Assembly (NCBI GenBank): GCA_036346275.1
Contig: CM070721.1
Coordinates: 9,064,452 to 9,128,451 of the forward strand
DNA: 64,000 nt
Reading direction: 5' to 3'
Origin: Otatea glauca
Taxonomy: Eukaryota > Streptophyta > Magnoliopsida > Poales > Poaceae
Made by a program: the position numbers and the translations under genes. The notes below the pieces were generated by a model that did not search any database, was not told the origin of the DNA, and saw nothing but the letters and a program-made list of their open reading frames with translations. Shown here in pieces: positions 12,273-23,999 of this stretch. Within the stretch, counting starts at the first letter, position 1. Each line of letters starts with the position of its first letter.

Positions 12273-12702
12273 ATTATCAGCGGCGGTTTTAGCCAAAAAC
12301 CGCTACCAACGTAATATCAGTGACGGTTCTATCAAAAAAAACCGCCACTGATAATAGTCCTATCAGTGGCGGTTTTATATACAACCGCCACTGATAATAG
12401 TCCTATCAGTGGCGGTTTTATATACAACCGCCATCGATAGTTTATCGCGGCGATTCGAGCCAAAACCGCCACTAATCATCCAAGTATCGCTGGCGGTTTT
12501 TGGGATAGAACCGCCATCGATATTTGAGTATCGCGATTGTTCTATTAAAAAACCGCCACTGATAGGACTATTATTAGTGGCGGTTTTGGCTCGAACCGCC
12601 ATCGATACCGAATATCGCTGGTCGTTTCTAGCCAAAAACCGCCACAGATAGTGTTATTTGTGACGGTTCTAGAACCGCCACTGATAATCCTCGATTATCA
12701 GT
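12273..12702. repeat. Array 2 of ~40-bp palindromes (CACTA subterminal-type)
   Basis: Ten imperfect inverted repeats with arms such as ATCAGTGGCGGTTTT and AACCGCCACTGAT. They share the GGCGGTT/AACCGCC core with array 1 but have different loops and spacers. The array ends in GATTATCAGTAGCACTAA, which may be a degraded terminus. Two arrays of the same motif about 7.6 kb apart suggest they bracket one CACTA element. Confidence 0.7.
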
Positions 12703-12769
12703 AGCACTAAATCTGGTCCAGGTAGCTAGCTAGTTGAGACCGGAATATCTGGTGTGCCGCTGCAAGTGG

Positions 12770-12911
12770 GCTCATCTCGCTGGTACACTAGATCGCTGAC
12801 CAGGAAACTTGGGCTCCGGTGAGGCGGAAACTGGCATCCTGCTCATCTCGCTGGTACACTAGATCGCTGACCAGGAAACTTGGGCTCCGGTGAGGCGGAA
12901 ACTGGCATCCT
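12770..12911. repeat. Exact 71-bp tandem duplication
   Basis: Copies 12770-12840 and 12841-12911 are identical base for base (beginning GCTCATCTCGCTGGTACACT). An exact tandem copy in otherwise decayed DNA means a very recent event or an assembly artefact. Confidence 0.9.
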
Positions 12912-14635
12912 GACCACCAGAGTCAGTCGCCGTGAGCTAGCGACGTCCACGGTAGTGATCTCCCGCACAAGCCTCTTTCCTGCTTTGCCGAAGGAAGAAA
13001 AGAGTTCACTGGTTCTGACTTGTGGCCTGTCAGGTCATGAGCCAATCTTGTTGGGTACTTGCTTGTCAGTGTTGTTGTCGTTATTGCAGCCTTTGTATGA
13101 TTCATGATGTACAAGATTTACACCTTCCCGTTTCCACTCACTTCAACTCCACTATTTATACCTTGTTTCTTTTTGAAAATAAACTCTGTAGGGCTTACTT
13201 TGCTTCGTGTCCTTCTTGGCACATTTTGGTCGTTCATAATTTATTTTCCAATATCTGTGGGTATTCATGTTTCAGGAAAAAAAACGTCCATTTTCAAAGG
13301 TCAAAGATGAAGAGGATGTGGTAGAGGGGAAAAAGAGAGAAGCACGTTCAAGGAAAACAAATCCATTGGATATTCACCGCCCTGCCCTGCCCTGCCCCGC
13401 GCGCCGGGGCGTTCGGTCCAGGACTTCAATATGCTTTGCTTCGACACGGAATAGCTGTTCAATCAATCTAAGCCCTGACAATCTCTAGGAGAAACCTTAA
13501 AGCCGAAGAAACGCGTCAAAAAAGATAGATTCAGTCTTGTCACGATTGTTCTACCGCTGTTGCAGAAAGGGGCTGGGGTGCTGATAAGCTGCAAATTAAG
13601 CTGGAGGTGAGAATAATCGCTAGGGGCTTGGAAGACCAGGGCAGCGCAGTGCCTGTTGCGAGCAGCGGCCGAAGCTGCGGGAGGAAAGGGAAATGATGGT
13701 GAGGAGTGCTGCCCGGATCTGAGGCAATCTTTGCCACCACCTCGCCGGAAGAAGCCGCCCCCACGGGGGCAAAAACAAGGAAGACCCTGATTTTTGACAG
13801 TTTTTTTAGCGGTGCTTCCGTACTTTTCTTCTCAATACAAGTTGTACAAATCTTGAAGCAAGCGAAGGTGTAAGTAATCACTATCTACCATTCATTCATG
13901 CTTTAATATTTATATAATTTAAAAAAAGAAAAGCATGTAAACACATCTCTTTTTTTAATTTCTCCCAAATCGTGGAGTTAAAAGTTCAATTTAATTGGTT
14001 CTAAGTGTCTCGAATTCAGTTTTTTGAAAGGATCATTTGCGTTGAAAGTTGTATTTGGAGTTTAAAGTTTCAAATTTGTTTTTTGATTTTTTCAAAGGTT
14101 TTAACAAGTTTAATCAGAAAAACAAACAAAAAAGCAAAAAAAATCCCTGACATGCTCATTTGTAGCTATGGAGCTTGCCTCTGAGCAAAATCCAATGTGC
14201 TCACTTGTGATTACGCGACTACTCGCCGCGGTGCCTCCGTGTCAACTGCTGGCCTTCAGCCTGCCACCGATCTCGCTCGTGGCTCCACGCTCACCCAGCT
14301 GCTACGGGGGCTCGCCTTCCCATGCGTCGCCATGCTCGCCTCTAGTTGCCTCTCCTGCTTGCCTTACTCTGGTCGAACCCACTGTTGCAGGGGTGCCCTG
14401 CTTCCCGCCACCACCGCTCACGTTCACGGCACTCCCCCACGGTGTCGTTCGTCGGACACCCCTCGCACGATTAGCAGTTCCATGAGAGATAGGGAGGGAG
14501 AGAGAATGGAATGAAAGAAATATAGGTGCATGCAAGTAGTTGTAGCCTCGTAGGAGGGGGAGAGAGAGAAGAGGGGAACAAGAAAAATACATGGTGGGGA
14601 GTGGCTCAAACACTTCATTCTTATCCCCTCAAATG
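12912..14635. other. Intergenic DNA, no gene supported
   Basis: Several open frames of 60-115 codons overlap on both strands without recognisable domains (for example 14168-14485 and 14302-14613, which are GC-rich shadows of each other). A segment at 13797-13925 recurs at 16185-16310 (shared words AAGTTGTA, TAAATCTT-like, CTATCTACC, TTTAATATTTAT). Nothing here meets the standard for a gene. Confidence 0.4.
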
Positions 14636-14746
14636 TATAAATATTTTTGATAGTTCAGTACACATGTGAGGTTTAATCGGATGGGTATGTTATAAATATT
14701 TTTGGATAGTTCAGTACACATGTGAGGTTTGATTGGATGGGTATGT
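14636..14746. repeat. 55-bp tandem duplication
   Basis: Two adjacent copies (14636-14690 and 14691-14746) share GATAGTTCAGTACACATGTG and differ at about four positions including a one-base indel. Confidence 0.85.
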
Positions 14747-17700
14747 CCTGTCCTGATGATTTTGAATTTAATGGTCTACCATTGTACAGTATTTCTCTTT
14801 CTTAAAATGTAAGGCAATAACCGAAGTAAATAGCTAGGCCTAGGAACCATGGATTGTAAGTCTGACTACACTACCTAATTGTTCCTAGTTAACATCCAAA
14901 AAAGATCCAGAGCACCCGACTAACACAGAAAATTCAAGGGCATAGAGACAGACTATTTGAAAAGCTTTTTAGTTGGTGATCAAAGTATTATATGGAACCC
15001 CTTACATACCTAGATACTATTTGAACAGCTTCCGGTGCTGACAAGCTGCAAATTACCGCTGATAGCCTGATACTGCTCAACAACTACTTTCCAATTTGGT
15101 TAGATAGCTGGCTTGCTACTGCTATATATGCCCACGGGCGGCGACAAGCAGGCAAGCGATGAGAGGGACGGCCAGAAAGAGAAACAAGGAGGTTTCGGCT
15201 GATTTGACATGTTTTTCATTCGTTTCGACAAAAAGTAGCCTCTGCTAGTACGAAATTGTAAGATATCACCGCGCCAGGTTAAACAGGTGTTATGGATCAC
15301 CTAGACTAGAGCGAACTCAGATGGTCAAACCATGGCAAGAGAGGAGCAGCACTGGGATTGGGGAGATCAGGTACCATCATGCCTCGGGAGGGCGGCAGCC
15401 TCCTACACCGCTCCCCGTCTGACGACTACTACACCGCTGGGCCAGATCAGCCAAAAACTCGGAGAAGCAAGGCAGAGGCTACATGACAAAAAAGTACAAA
15501 CCGAAGCAGTGGGTTCCAGTGTTCCGCAGCTGGCTCTTCAAACTTATCGTAACTCTGTAAGCATGGCTCGGTCGCAAGTTCCAGGAAACTCCGTAAAGAA
15601 TAAAGTACGTGTCGATCGGGAATATTTGTTGGCACTCGCTGGTGCTTCCGGGAAGCTTCCGCCTTTGAATCTTGCTACTCTCTTTCTGCCTATTTTTCAG
15701 CCGTTCGCATTGTTCAGCACGCAACCATGATATGACACCCGTCCACTTCGACAAATACTTGCATCGCCAATATATACACACCCCTCAGAGCACCTCACGC
15801 TGCTCACTCCGAAGCTGGCTTACAGACTACCCAGGTTGCAGCTACAAAGTGCCAGCGAACCAGGGACTCGGGTTCAAACGAGAGATGGCGAGCAGGCTGC
15901 CATTGTTGCGTAATTCGGCTGATGATCACCGGAGTTCAGTTCAATGGGAGCGTTGGACAGAAGTGGCCAGATTGTTGTTACCTGCAGGCCGAGCTGGTTC
16001 CAGTTTATCAAGAAGTTTACGAGGTTGGGCTGGAAATAAGCATCCATGGGGAAGGTTTCTTTGCCTTGTCGATTAGTACGTGCTATGTGTTCCGTATGTT
16101 TCTTTCTTGATAATCGACAGCAAACTTGAATTTGAACCGACGGAACTTGCAAGTCGGAATGGTAACAAAGGATGTATACGTACGAGCAATGCTTCGATGT
16201 TTTTTCTTCTAATATAAGTTGTATAAATCTTAAAACAAGTAAAAGGATAAGTAATTACTATCTACCTTTAATTAATACTTTAATATTTATGTATCTCTTA
16301 AAAAGGAAAGTATAGGAGCAGTTCTCATAAGTATTTCATATTCGCTAGTGAGAAACCAAATTTAGGCGATTCTATTGCACTTGGTTAATTCTGGGGTCAA
16401 TTTGTAGATGATATGATTTAACATCTCCGTTAATCAGTATCTGAATCCAAACTTATGACAACACTGCCGCTAAGTCTGCAAGCGGTGAATTAATGGGTAG
16501 TTGTCATCACTGTAAATAAAATAAAGCTGGTACATGTTTACCTGCAGCTTAATTTTCATTCTACAACCTCCACTTTTGTACAGCAGGAGCAGAAAACAAT
16601 TGCGCAAAGACTATGTTTAAGTCATCGGTTCTTACGCGTTTCTTGTGCACTAAGAGCATCCATCCATTCCACCGTCCAACGCCGAAGCAAAGCATCTTTG
16701 AACCGAATGGGACGGACGGGCAATGGCTTTATTTTGCTTGTACAGTTTTTTCTTTCGTTTCTTTTGTTCTTTTTAACTCTCTTTTTTTTCTGTCGACTGG
16801 AATTTCTCGTCTTTGATTATTTTTCATGGAACATGAAAACGCATGATTATTTGAGACTAATTTATGCTGTGCAGAACTGAAATATTGCTAGAAATTCAGG
16901 CTAAAAGAAGCAAGGACTCAAGTGAGTGTAAGTGACATTTACAAATATACAGGAACCATACAGATGTGACAATTTTTACAGTAAACTCCTCAAACAGACC
17001 ATGATTAACACGGTCAACAGCACTGGCAAATATAACCCCCCTCTCTCTCTTTCTTTTTCCAATTCTCTAGGTCAAGTAGGAAAAAGGCTTGTGCTGTAAC
17101 ACTCACTGTGGACATCGCTTGCTCACCGCAACTCACCGAAATGGTCCAGATGCCCGCCACAGTGGTGAGCCTGCCGTGGCACGGCCGGGCCTGCTCGCGG
17201 CACACAAGCACGTGCACGGTATGGCTCACGCGGTAGGACAAGCGGCACACGGTCGCCCTGCGCCCGCGCCTGTGCCAGGTCTCCCACGAAGGGGTGGTTG
17301 CGGAGGCGGGGGAGGTGGCCAGAGGGGGGGGGAGGAGGCAGAGAGGCGAGGGAGATGGTTGGAGATGGAGGGGGAGGGGAAAGCGGGGAGTTTGTCGGAG
17401 GCTGAGGGGGAGGTAGGGGAGCCGACCGAAGAAGAGGGGGAGGCCGATCGCGGAGGGAGAGGGAGGGAAGCGATCAACAGAGGGCGACGAAGAGTCAATC
17501 GTCAATAGGAGAGAGAGGGAAAGGGAGATGGAGCCGGCTATGGTGAGAGAGAGATAGGGAAAGAGACGGGAAAGGAGCAGAGAGATAGAGAGGAAGAGAA
17601 AGAGGTTCTCTGGAGACCAGAGAAAGCAACGTTGCTCTCTGTAACAAGCAAAAATGGTGAGAGAAAGATAGCCTAACGGACAAATGACAAAGAGACATCG

Positions 17701-18099
17701 ACGTGACGAATGAAAGAAACAAAGCCAATTCCAAATCCAATGTTCACTTGACCGATCGCTAAAAAACCTCCCTCGACCACTTATTTCTTTAGCACACGAA
17801 ACAATTCTAAGTTTACTCTCCTTTTTGCTCTCTCACCACTCTCTGAAAGAATAAAATGTTTGGCAAGAAAAAGTTAGGGGAGAGCAGGAGAGCACACCCT
17901 GGCACTCCTAGTCTCCCTCTTCTGGATCAAGAGATCGATCCGCGCCAAATCTCTACGGGCATAGGAGACTATGGCATTGATTGATGACTATTATATTGAA
18001 GAATGCAAGGCATCGAGGATGCCTCTTACCTTCCCGAGGGGGCGAGCTCCGCACCAAACCCCGATGCTGCTATATTAGTGCAAGTAGTGGCTAGAGGCT
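14747..18099. other. Intergenic DNA with unassigned open frames
   Basis: The longest frames are 15332-15730 (132 codons), 15672-16076 (134 codons) and a GC/purine-rich stretch at 17040-17740 open on both strands. I recognise no family in any of them, splice structure is not evident, and codon quality is poor. The stretch 15100-16160 has even base composition and could be a captured or decayed gene fragment. The stretch 17300-17650 is GAGAGG-rich low-complexity DNA. Confidence 0.35.
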
Positions 18100-18358
18100 C
18101 TAGCAGTTGATGTGCATGGTGCTGGCAACATATGGAAAGAATTGTTGAAATTGAGGACGGACGTGAGGTAGCGTATGCTATTTATAAATGTTGTCAAGCT
18201 AAATTATTTGTACATGCATGTGGAACAACAGGTTATCCAAAGCGACACGCGGAGACATGCTTGAAGAAGATATCGACCTGACGAAGGGCAGTGAAGGGCG
18301 TCCAGACATAGCTTAACTTTAACACCGATAGTTCAGTAAGCACGTGGCTATACAACAC
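18100..18358 (+). pseudogene. hAT transposase, N-terminal BED zinc-finger part (piece 1 of 3)
   Basis: In the frame through 18133 the sequence reads as a BED-type zinc finger, the DNA-binding N-terminus of hAT transposases (GREVAYAIYKCCQAKLF, then GTTGYPKRHAETC near 18221-18260). The His-x3-Cys pair is present. The first cysteine of the expected Cys-x2-Cys appears to be Tyr, and an in-frame stop lies at 18109-18111. The coding sequence is interrupted at 18358 by the Gypsy element and resumes at 34515; removing the insertion and one target duplication restores the frame, which shows the insertion split this gene. Confidence 0.68.
18354..18358. repeat. Left target duplication of the Gypsy element (AACAC)
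   Basis: Five bases directly before the 5' LTR. They match AACAT at 34515-34519 directly after the 3' LTR, with one transition difference. Confidence 0.75.
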
Positions 18359-19375
18359 TGACGAATACTCATAAAACAGGGGTGCACCAACGGCCCAATT
18401 GCAACAAGCAAAGCCCAGAGCAGCAAGCAGGCGGCCTCGAATACGGCCCCAGCCTAAACAGCCGTCCCCTACCGCTACCCAAATGCCTACGAGACCATTC
18501 AGGAGACCATTCCCGACCGGTCCCGACTCGACTCAAAGAGGTTCCCGACCGCAGCGGACGGATCCCCGACCGACTCAAAGAGGTTCCCGACTTCGCAGCG
18601 GACGGGATCCCCGGCCCGACCGAACCATGATAATCCCGCCGAGGGCGCGTGCCGCGCGCCGGAGTCCCGTGTCAACCTAAGGCCACGTGCCCCACGAACG
18701 GTCATTCGGTGGATCGAGCGAGGCGGTGGTCCTTCCCAAGACAGCTTGATAGCTGCTGGCCACGCCTCTGTCCCATCACCACCACCCACAAGGTAGGACA
18801 CGCCTCTCCCGAGGCAACTCCAACGCCACACGCGACTACGCCAAGACCCACATGGATCACGAGAGCGCCTCGCCACTTCCCTGAGGATTACCTAACCACT
18901 CGACCGGCTAGACCACCGACCCAAGATAGGCTCGGAAGGGCGACCGGTCGGCGAGCAAGCGACCGATCGGCGGAACGATTGGCGACGGCGGGCAAGACCA
19001 AGCCCCTAGAAGTAGCTCGCCTGCACTTCGCCAATTCTCGATGTAACCTCGCCCGCCAGATCAATAAAAGGAGGCGGGAACCTCCTAACAGGCAAGGTAA
19101 GAGCTACAAGAGAGCTTTTTCCTCTTCTTCCTCTTCTTCTTTTTCTTCTCCTTCCGAGAGCTAAGTTTAGATCATTCTAGTGTTGAGGCTCCACCTCTCG
19201 CTTGTAAAAAAACTCTGCGATCATCCGCACCCATGAATACAATACCAACGCACGAATCGGAGTAGGGACCTTCGCCCAACCAAGATACATCTTGGACTCT
19301 GTGGTCTAACCATTCAGTGGAGCGGAACGCAGCCCTTAGACTTACAAATTTACTTGCCGGCTCCAAACGCCGGCG
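18359..19375 (+). repeat. 5' LTR of the Gypsy element
   Basis: Begins TGACGAATACTCATAAA and aligns along its length with 33473-34514. It contains a TATA-like AATAAAAGGAGG (19063-19074), a CTTCTTCCTCTTCTTC pyrimidine tract near 19125, and the end motif AAACGCCGGCG, where the partner LTR has AAACGCCGACA. Start and end were set with help from the solo LTR at 34713-35587, whose borders are fixed by a perfect target duplication. Confidence 0.85.
19061..19075 (+). promoter_or_regulatory. TATA-like box in the 5' LTR
   Basis: TCAATAAAAGGAGG, conserved at about 34193-34206 in the 3' LTR. It is the best candidate for the core promoter of the genomic transcript; AT-rich words are otherwise rare in this GC-rich LTR. 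Confidence 0.4.
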
Positions 19376-19395
19376 GTTAGCGCGCCAGTAGGGGC
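19376..19395 (+). other. Candidate primer-binding site region
   Basis: GTTAGCGCGCCAGTAGGGGC follows the 5' LTR directly, where the tRNA primer pairs in LTR elements. I do not assign a tRNA. Confidence 0.4.
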
Positions 19396-19440
19396 TTGCG
19401 CGTCTTGACAAAGATCTCCGGATTCCCATTCGTCTCCTTG

Positions 19441-21330
19441 ATGGCATTCTTCTCCAACGACGGCATGATCGTGTTCGGAGCCGATCCGCCGGCTCCCTCG
19501 GCTTCACCGACACCTCGGAGGAGAGCTCACGCCATCCTCACTGCCGCGGAGGGCGCTCGCGGAGCCCGACACCATCTCCCAGCCTTCGCCCCACTCCGGC
19601 TTGAGCGCCTGCGGCCCCAAAGCCGAACACGAGGAGCGCTTATACCTCCTTGGCGAAAGCCCTCGGGCCGCAGCAGAGATCCGTCACCTCCGCCGCCACG
19701 ACTTGTAGCTATGGTCGGCTACATGTCAACCTCCGCCCACGAGTTCTTTGGAAGACTCTTCCACCCACGGCTCCAGCCCGACACGGAGTATCCCGCCGCA
19801 GCGCACTCTCGCGAGTGCAACGTGGCGGGCACAAATGATTGGTCGTAGCCACCGCGGCTACGACGGTCCCGTCGGCGACCGAGGCACGTGAGGGGGAATA
19901 CCAGCGGCCGCTAGCGCTGAACGCTTCGAGCTCGCCACAGCTCCAACGGCAACGCGGAGAGCCGAGGAGCGAAGGTCGAGCTCGACCGGCCTGTGCCAAC
20001 TCCGAGCAGACGAGCCCGAGCCCGCAAAGTCTTTGGCGACGCAGACGCGCGCGCGCCAAGAGCACCACAAGTTGGGGGCGAATCCGCGCCCCAGTTTTCC
20101 TCACGCAAGCCAAAACGTGGGCTGCGGCCGCAATCTTGCTCCGAGGCCTTCCGAGCCCGCAAACCCGAGGCCGAGCTACCTACCGAACCTTCGGTGGTGG
20201 AGCGCGCCGTCGCAAAGACATGCAGCCTCCGGCTCCTACCACACCGGCGCTACTTCCGCCACGGGCCCGCATGCCACATGGAGCGCCGGTGCTGGTGCGC
20301 CAAGACCGCACCCACCATGAACCACCCCAGCCTCACGCACCGGTGCGCGGCGCCTCGGTAATGCCTCGACATCCGCGCCACCCTCGAGGCGCGAAGAAAG
20401 ATGGCGGAGGACGCCGCCACTCACGTGTTGCGGATGGTGAGCGCCACTATCGCGGCCGAGCCCCGATGGTCCTGACCACGGGCTTTTGCCAAGGGATCCG
20501 CCAGCGGATTTCCCCCGATTCCGGCGCCTACCAACATTGCCAAGTACACCGGCCACCAACCTGTGTGTCGGCTCAAGATTACGGCCTCGCGTCGGGTGGG
20601 GAGCGACAGATGATCTCTTCATCATCCAAGACCTCCCCATCTACTCGCGGACTCGGCTCGAGCTCGCTCGAGTACCGCCTCCAAAACTGCCAGAACTGGC
20701 CGACTTGAAGAATCTCTTCGTCGGTAACTTCCGGGGCACTTATAAGCGCCCGTAACTCCTGGGACTGAAGGCTGCAAGCAAAGCACCAGGGAGACTCTCC
20801 GGACTACATCCGAGGTTTTCCCGCCAGATAACGAGCTCCCGACATCTCCGACGCCGATGTCGTGGGAGCCTTCATCTACGGCACCTCGCAAGGCCTTGGT
20901 GCACAAGTCGGGCCGCCTCAAGCCCAGACTACCAAGGAGCTCCTCGACATCGCCACCAACCACGCCTCGGCGAGGAGGCCGTAGGGGCTATTTTCGAAGG
21001 AGGAAAGGCCCAGCAGAGCCCGGCGTCAAACTGGGTCTCTTCCACCGCCCGACAAACGGGCGGCACGGAAGCGATCCGTGAGACCCAGTGGTCGCCACGG
21101 CCGACCGCTACCATAGCAGCGGCGCGGCCGACCGCCGCCCGACCACTTCGAGAAATTGATGGATCGACCCATGCCCAACCATGGGTTCTCCGTCAAGCAC
21201 AAGTACGGATCGCGAAGTCTGAGGCGCTATCTCTCTAGCGTCCCCACCACGCCGCTAGCAAAGGAAAGAAGCTCGCGCGCCCCGCGAACAGCGGAGAAGA
21301 AGGCGACGACGAGTTCCCGAGCCCGACGGC
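19441..21330 (+). pseudogene. gag region of the Gypsy element
   Basis: Encodes the capsid-type structural protein that packages element RNA. The start is set at the ATG at 19441, 66 bp after the LTR, which opens a 136-codon stretch beginning MAFFSNDG (the longer open frame from 19396 has no ATG). The N-terminal part (to about 20450) is variable and Ala/Arg/Pro-rich in several frames. The conserved Retrotrans_gag core lies at about 20690-20840 (residues DLKNLFVGNFRGTY at 20705-20746, then a WDLK motif). Frames shift repeatedly by single bases, so no continuous product exists. A protease segment follows and then pol. Confidence 0.72.
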
Positions 21331-21835
21331 CGCCTCATGATCTTCGGAGGACCGGCACTTGCGCCGACAAGCGTCGGCTCAAGCTCGCCATCGCGAGGTC
21401 CACATCGTCGCGGGGCGCCCCAATATCTTCGGTGGTCGAGTTCGATCACCTTTGATCGGACCGATCACCCCGATCGCGTCCCCACGGTAGAGGTACCACC
21501 GTGGTCGCCCCGTCGTCGAACGGCGCGCCACGAAGGTCTTGATGGACGGGCGTGCCTTAACATCCTCTACGTTGAGACGCTCGACGCTATGGGGTCCGCG
21601 CCAAGCCTCCGGCCAAGCAAGGCACCTTTCCATGGCGCTATCCCGCCGACAAGCCCATCCGCTCGGGCAGTCGACTGCCGTCACCTTCGGGAGCCGGAAA
21701 CTTCCGCACCGAGACCCTCACCTTCGAGGTCGTGGATTTCCGGCGCCTACCACGCCATCTGGGAGGCCATGCTACGCAAAGTTCATGGCGATCCCCGCCA
21801 CGCCTACCTCAAGTGAAGATGCCCGGACCGCATGG
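21331..21835 (+). pseudogene. Aspartic protease region of the Gypsy element
   Basis: The pepsin-like protease that matures Gag and Pol. A Met-Asp-Gly active-site start is visible near 21540-21550, then an ILYVETLDAMG stretch near 21560-21595 and a conserved C-terminal part containing FEVVDF near 21723-21740, RPCYAKFMA near 21765-21795 and a Tyr-Leu-Lys end near 21810. These lie in three frames, so the domain is disrupted. Position between gag and reverse transcriptase is standard. Confidence 0.65.
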
Positions 21836-22059
21836 AGTCATTACCGCGGCATCGCTCTTCCGCCTGCCTTCAATCGCGAAGCGCAACTACGAGCTTCGCC
21901 TCGCGGTCGTTGCCTCTGCGGAACTCAACAAGCTCGGAGGGAAGCGCGAGTCCGTCCCTCAATCCAACCGTCGGGGCGGGATCCTTCAAATCCGCCGAGG
22001 ACACGAAGGAGGTCACGGTCGATCCTCGTGATCCGACCAAGACCGTCGCGGGTCGAGCC

Positions 22060-23420
22060 ACGCCCCGCCAAATAGGAAAGCGCCTCGTCGACTTCCTCCG
22101 CACTAACAAAGATGTCTTCGCATGGAGGTCCTCCGACATGCCGGCATTCCAAAGGAGGTCGCCGAGCACTCCTTGAGCGTCCGACTGTGCTCAAAGCCGA
22201 TCGCCCAACGCCGCGCCGCCGACGAGGAAAGGCGCAGGTTATAGGGAGGAGATCGCCAAACTCTTGGCGGCGGGGTTTGTAAAGAGGTGCGCCACCCGAG
22301 TGGCTAGCCAACCCTCAGATTTGTAAAAAGAAGAACGGGCAATGGAGAATGTGTGTTGACTATACGAGTCTCAACAAAGCATGTCCCAAGGACCCATTCC
22401 TTACCTCGCATCGACCAAGTCATCGACTCCACCGCTGGGTGCGAGTCTCTTTCCTTCTCGGATGCCTACCGGCTACCACCGATTGCGCTAAAGGAGTCCG
22501 ACCACCATGACTTCCTTCATCACTCCGCTCGCCTCGCTCGCTATGTCACAATGCCCTTCGGCTGAAGAACGCGGCGCTACATACCAACGATGTATGCAAA
22601 CGTGCTTCAATGACCGGATCGGCCGCAACGTTGAGGCGTATGTCGACGATATTGTCGTAAAGACCGGAAGGTCGACGACCTTATCGCCGACCTAGAAGAG
22701 ACTTTCGCGAACCTTCGACGGTTTCGCATAAAGCTCAACCTGAAGTGCGTCTTGGGGTCCCCAAAGGAAAGCTCTTAGGCTTCATCGTCTCGAGCGAGGC
22801 ATCGAGGCCAATCGAGAAGATCTCGGCGATCGCAAGGATGGGCCCGCAAGAACTCAAAGGGGTCCAGAGGTCGACCGTGCTCGCGGCTTTGAGCCGCTTC
22901 GTGTCTCGCCTCGGCGAACGCGAATGCCGCTCTGGTCGCTCAAGAAATCCGACCGCTTCGCTTGGACACCGAGGCTCGGAGGCCCTCACCCGCTTGAAGG
23001 CCTTCTGTCCTCGCCTCGATCTGGTCGCCCGGCACGTGTGAACCGCCGCTCTCTACATCGCCGCCACTACCCAAGTCGCCGCCGCGGCCCTCGTGGTGGA
23101 GCGAGCGGAAGAAGGCCGTGAGCTCAAGGTACAACGGCGGTCTACTTCATCGATGAGGTACTTTCCGAGTCCAAGACTCGGTACCACAGTGCGTGGTTAC
23201 TCTCACGCGTGCTCATCGCAAAGAGGAAACTCGCTCACTACTTCGATCAAGACGCCATCACCGTGGTGACCACGCCCCACTAGGCGAGATCATCCACAAT
23301 CGCGATGCCTCGTGAAGGATAGCCAAATGGGCGCCGAGCTTAGCGGCCATGGCATAATATACGTCCTCTGACGGCGATCAAGTCGCAGAGCTCGCCGACT
23401 TCGTCGCCGAGTGGACCAAG
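22060..23420 (+). pseudogene. Reverse transcriptase region of the Gypsy element
   Basis: Copies element RNA into DNA. The core begins with KKNGQWRMCVDYTSLNKACP at 22328-22387, followed by palm motifs in shifting frames (FSDAY near 22456-22470, VTMPFG near 22545-22562). The catalytic Tyr-Val-Asp-Asp is intact at 22639-22650 (EAYVDDIVVK). Thumb/connection sequence (LGVPKGKLLGFIVS) follows near 22745-22790, and a tether region to about 23400. Small indels break the frame at least at 22390, 22470, 22560, 22690 and 22800. The sequence type is that of Tat-lineage Ty3-gypsy elements. Confidence 0.8.
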
Positions 23421-23990
23421 CCGTGCACCACCAGCGGTCAAGACCCCGTCATCGGACAATGTACTTCGACGGGTCTTACACCAAGAATGGCGCGGCGCGG
23501 AGTCGCCATCATCTCCCCGCCGGAACGAGCTTCAATACGCCATTAGGTTGCTCTTCGACGCGACCAACAACATTGCCGAGCACGAGGCTCGCCAACGGTC
23601 TCCGGATCGCCGCCGACCTCGGTGCCCGCCGGCTCGTCCACGGGACTCCAAGCTTGTCGTCGACCAAGTCATGAAGGCTGGAGCCCCGAGACGCCGCATG
23701 GCCGCAGCATCGTCGAGAAGTACGCCGGCCGAGGAGCGGTTCAAGGGTTTCGAAGCCACCATAGCTACCGACGCTACAATGGCGAGGCCGATCACCGCCA
23801 ATCTTGCCTCCAAAGCAGAGCCCGTCCCGCCCGGATCTTCGCTCGACCTCCTGCGCCCATCGTCCACCGGACTCGGCGGTTGGCGGCCACCGACCAATCC
23901 AAAGATTTGCCGCCCGACCGACGCGCGGTCGGGCGAGACTTGGCCGGATCTCGCCTCGCGGTGTGCTAGCACTTGAGTCCGACCGAGGAG
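23421..23990 (+). pseudogene. RNase H region of the Gypsy element
   Basis: Degrades the RNA strand of the RNA/DNA hybrid. The diagnostic start Tyr-Phe-Asp-Gly-Ser (MYFDGSYTKNGAA) lies at 23459-23497, retaining the first catalytic Asp. A later NNIAEHEA segment (about 23568-23591), retaining the second acidic residue, is in another frame. The region is disrupted like the rest of pol and joins the integrase part near 24000. Confidence 0.65.
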
Positions 23991-23999
23991 GCCCTACAT

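Larger units (their letters stand above)
4247..12702 (+). mobile_element. CACTA element bracketed by two palindrome arrays (ends not resolved)
   Basis: Array 1, a TATA-like box, the second-protein gene, the Ulp1-like relic and array 2 lie in the order expected for a CACTA element on the + strand. Intact CACTA terminal repeats and the 3-bp target duplication could not be identified at either side. The TNP2 relic at 527-3720 may belong to the same element with array 1 internal, or to a neighbouring element that runs off the left edge. Confidence 0.5.

Noticed and set aside
14168..14618. Four overlapping 64-105 codon frames
   Set aside because: Open on both strands through GC content; no conserved motif and no start context to prefer one.
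15332..16152. Possible host gene with two exons
   Set aside because: Frames of 132 and 134 codons look gene-like in composition, but no family, splice sites or homology could be supported by reading alone.
17014..17740. 163-codon minus-strand frame and overlapping + frames
   Set aside because: Purine/pyrimidine-biased GAGAGG low-complexity DNA that is open in several frames at once; no domain.
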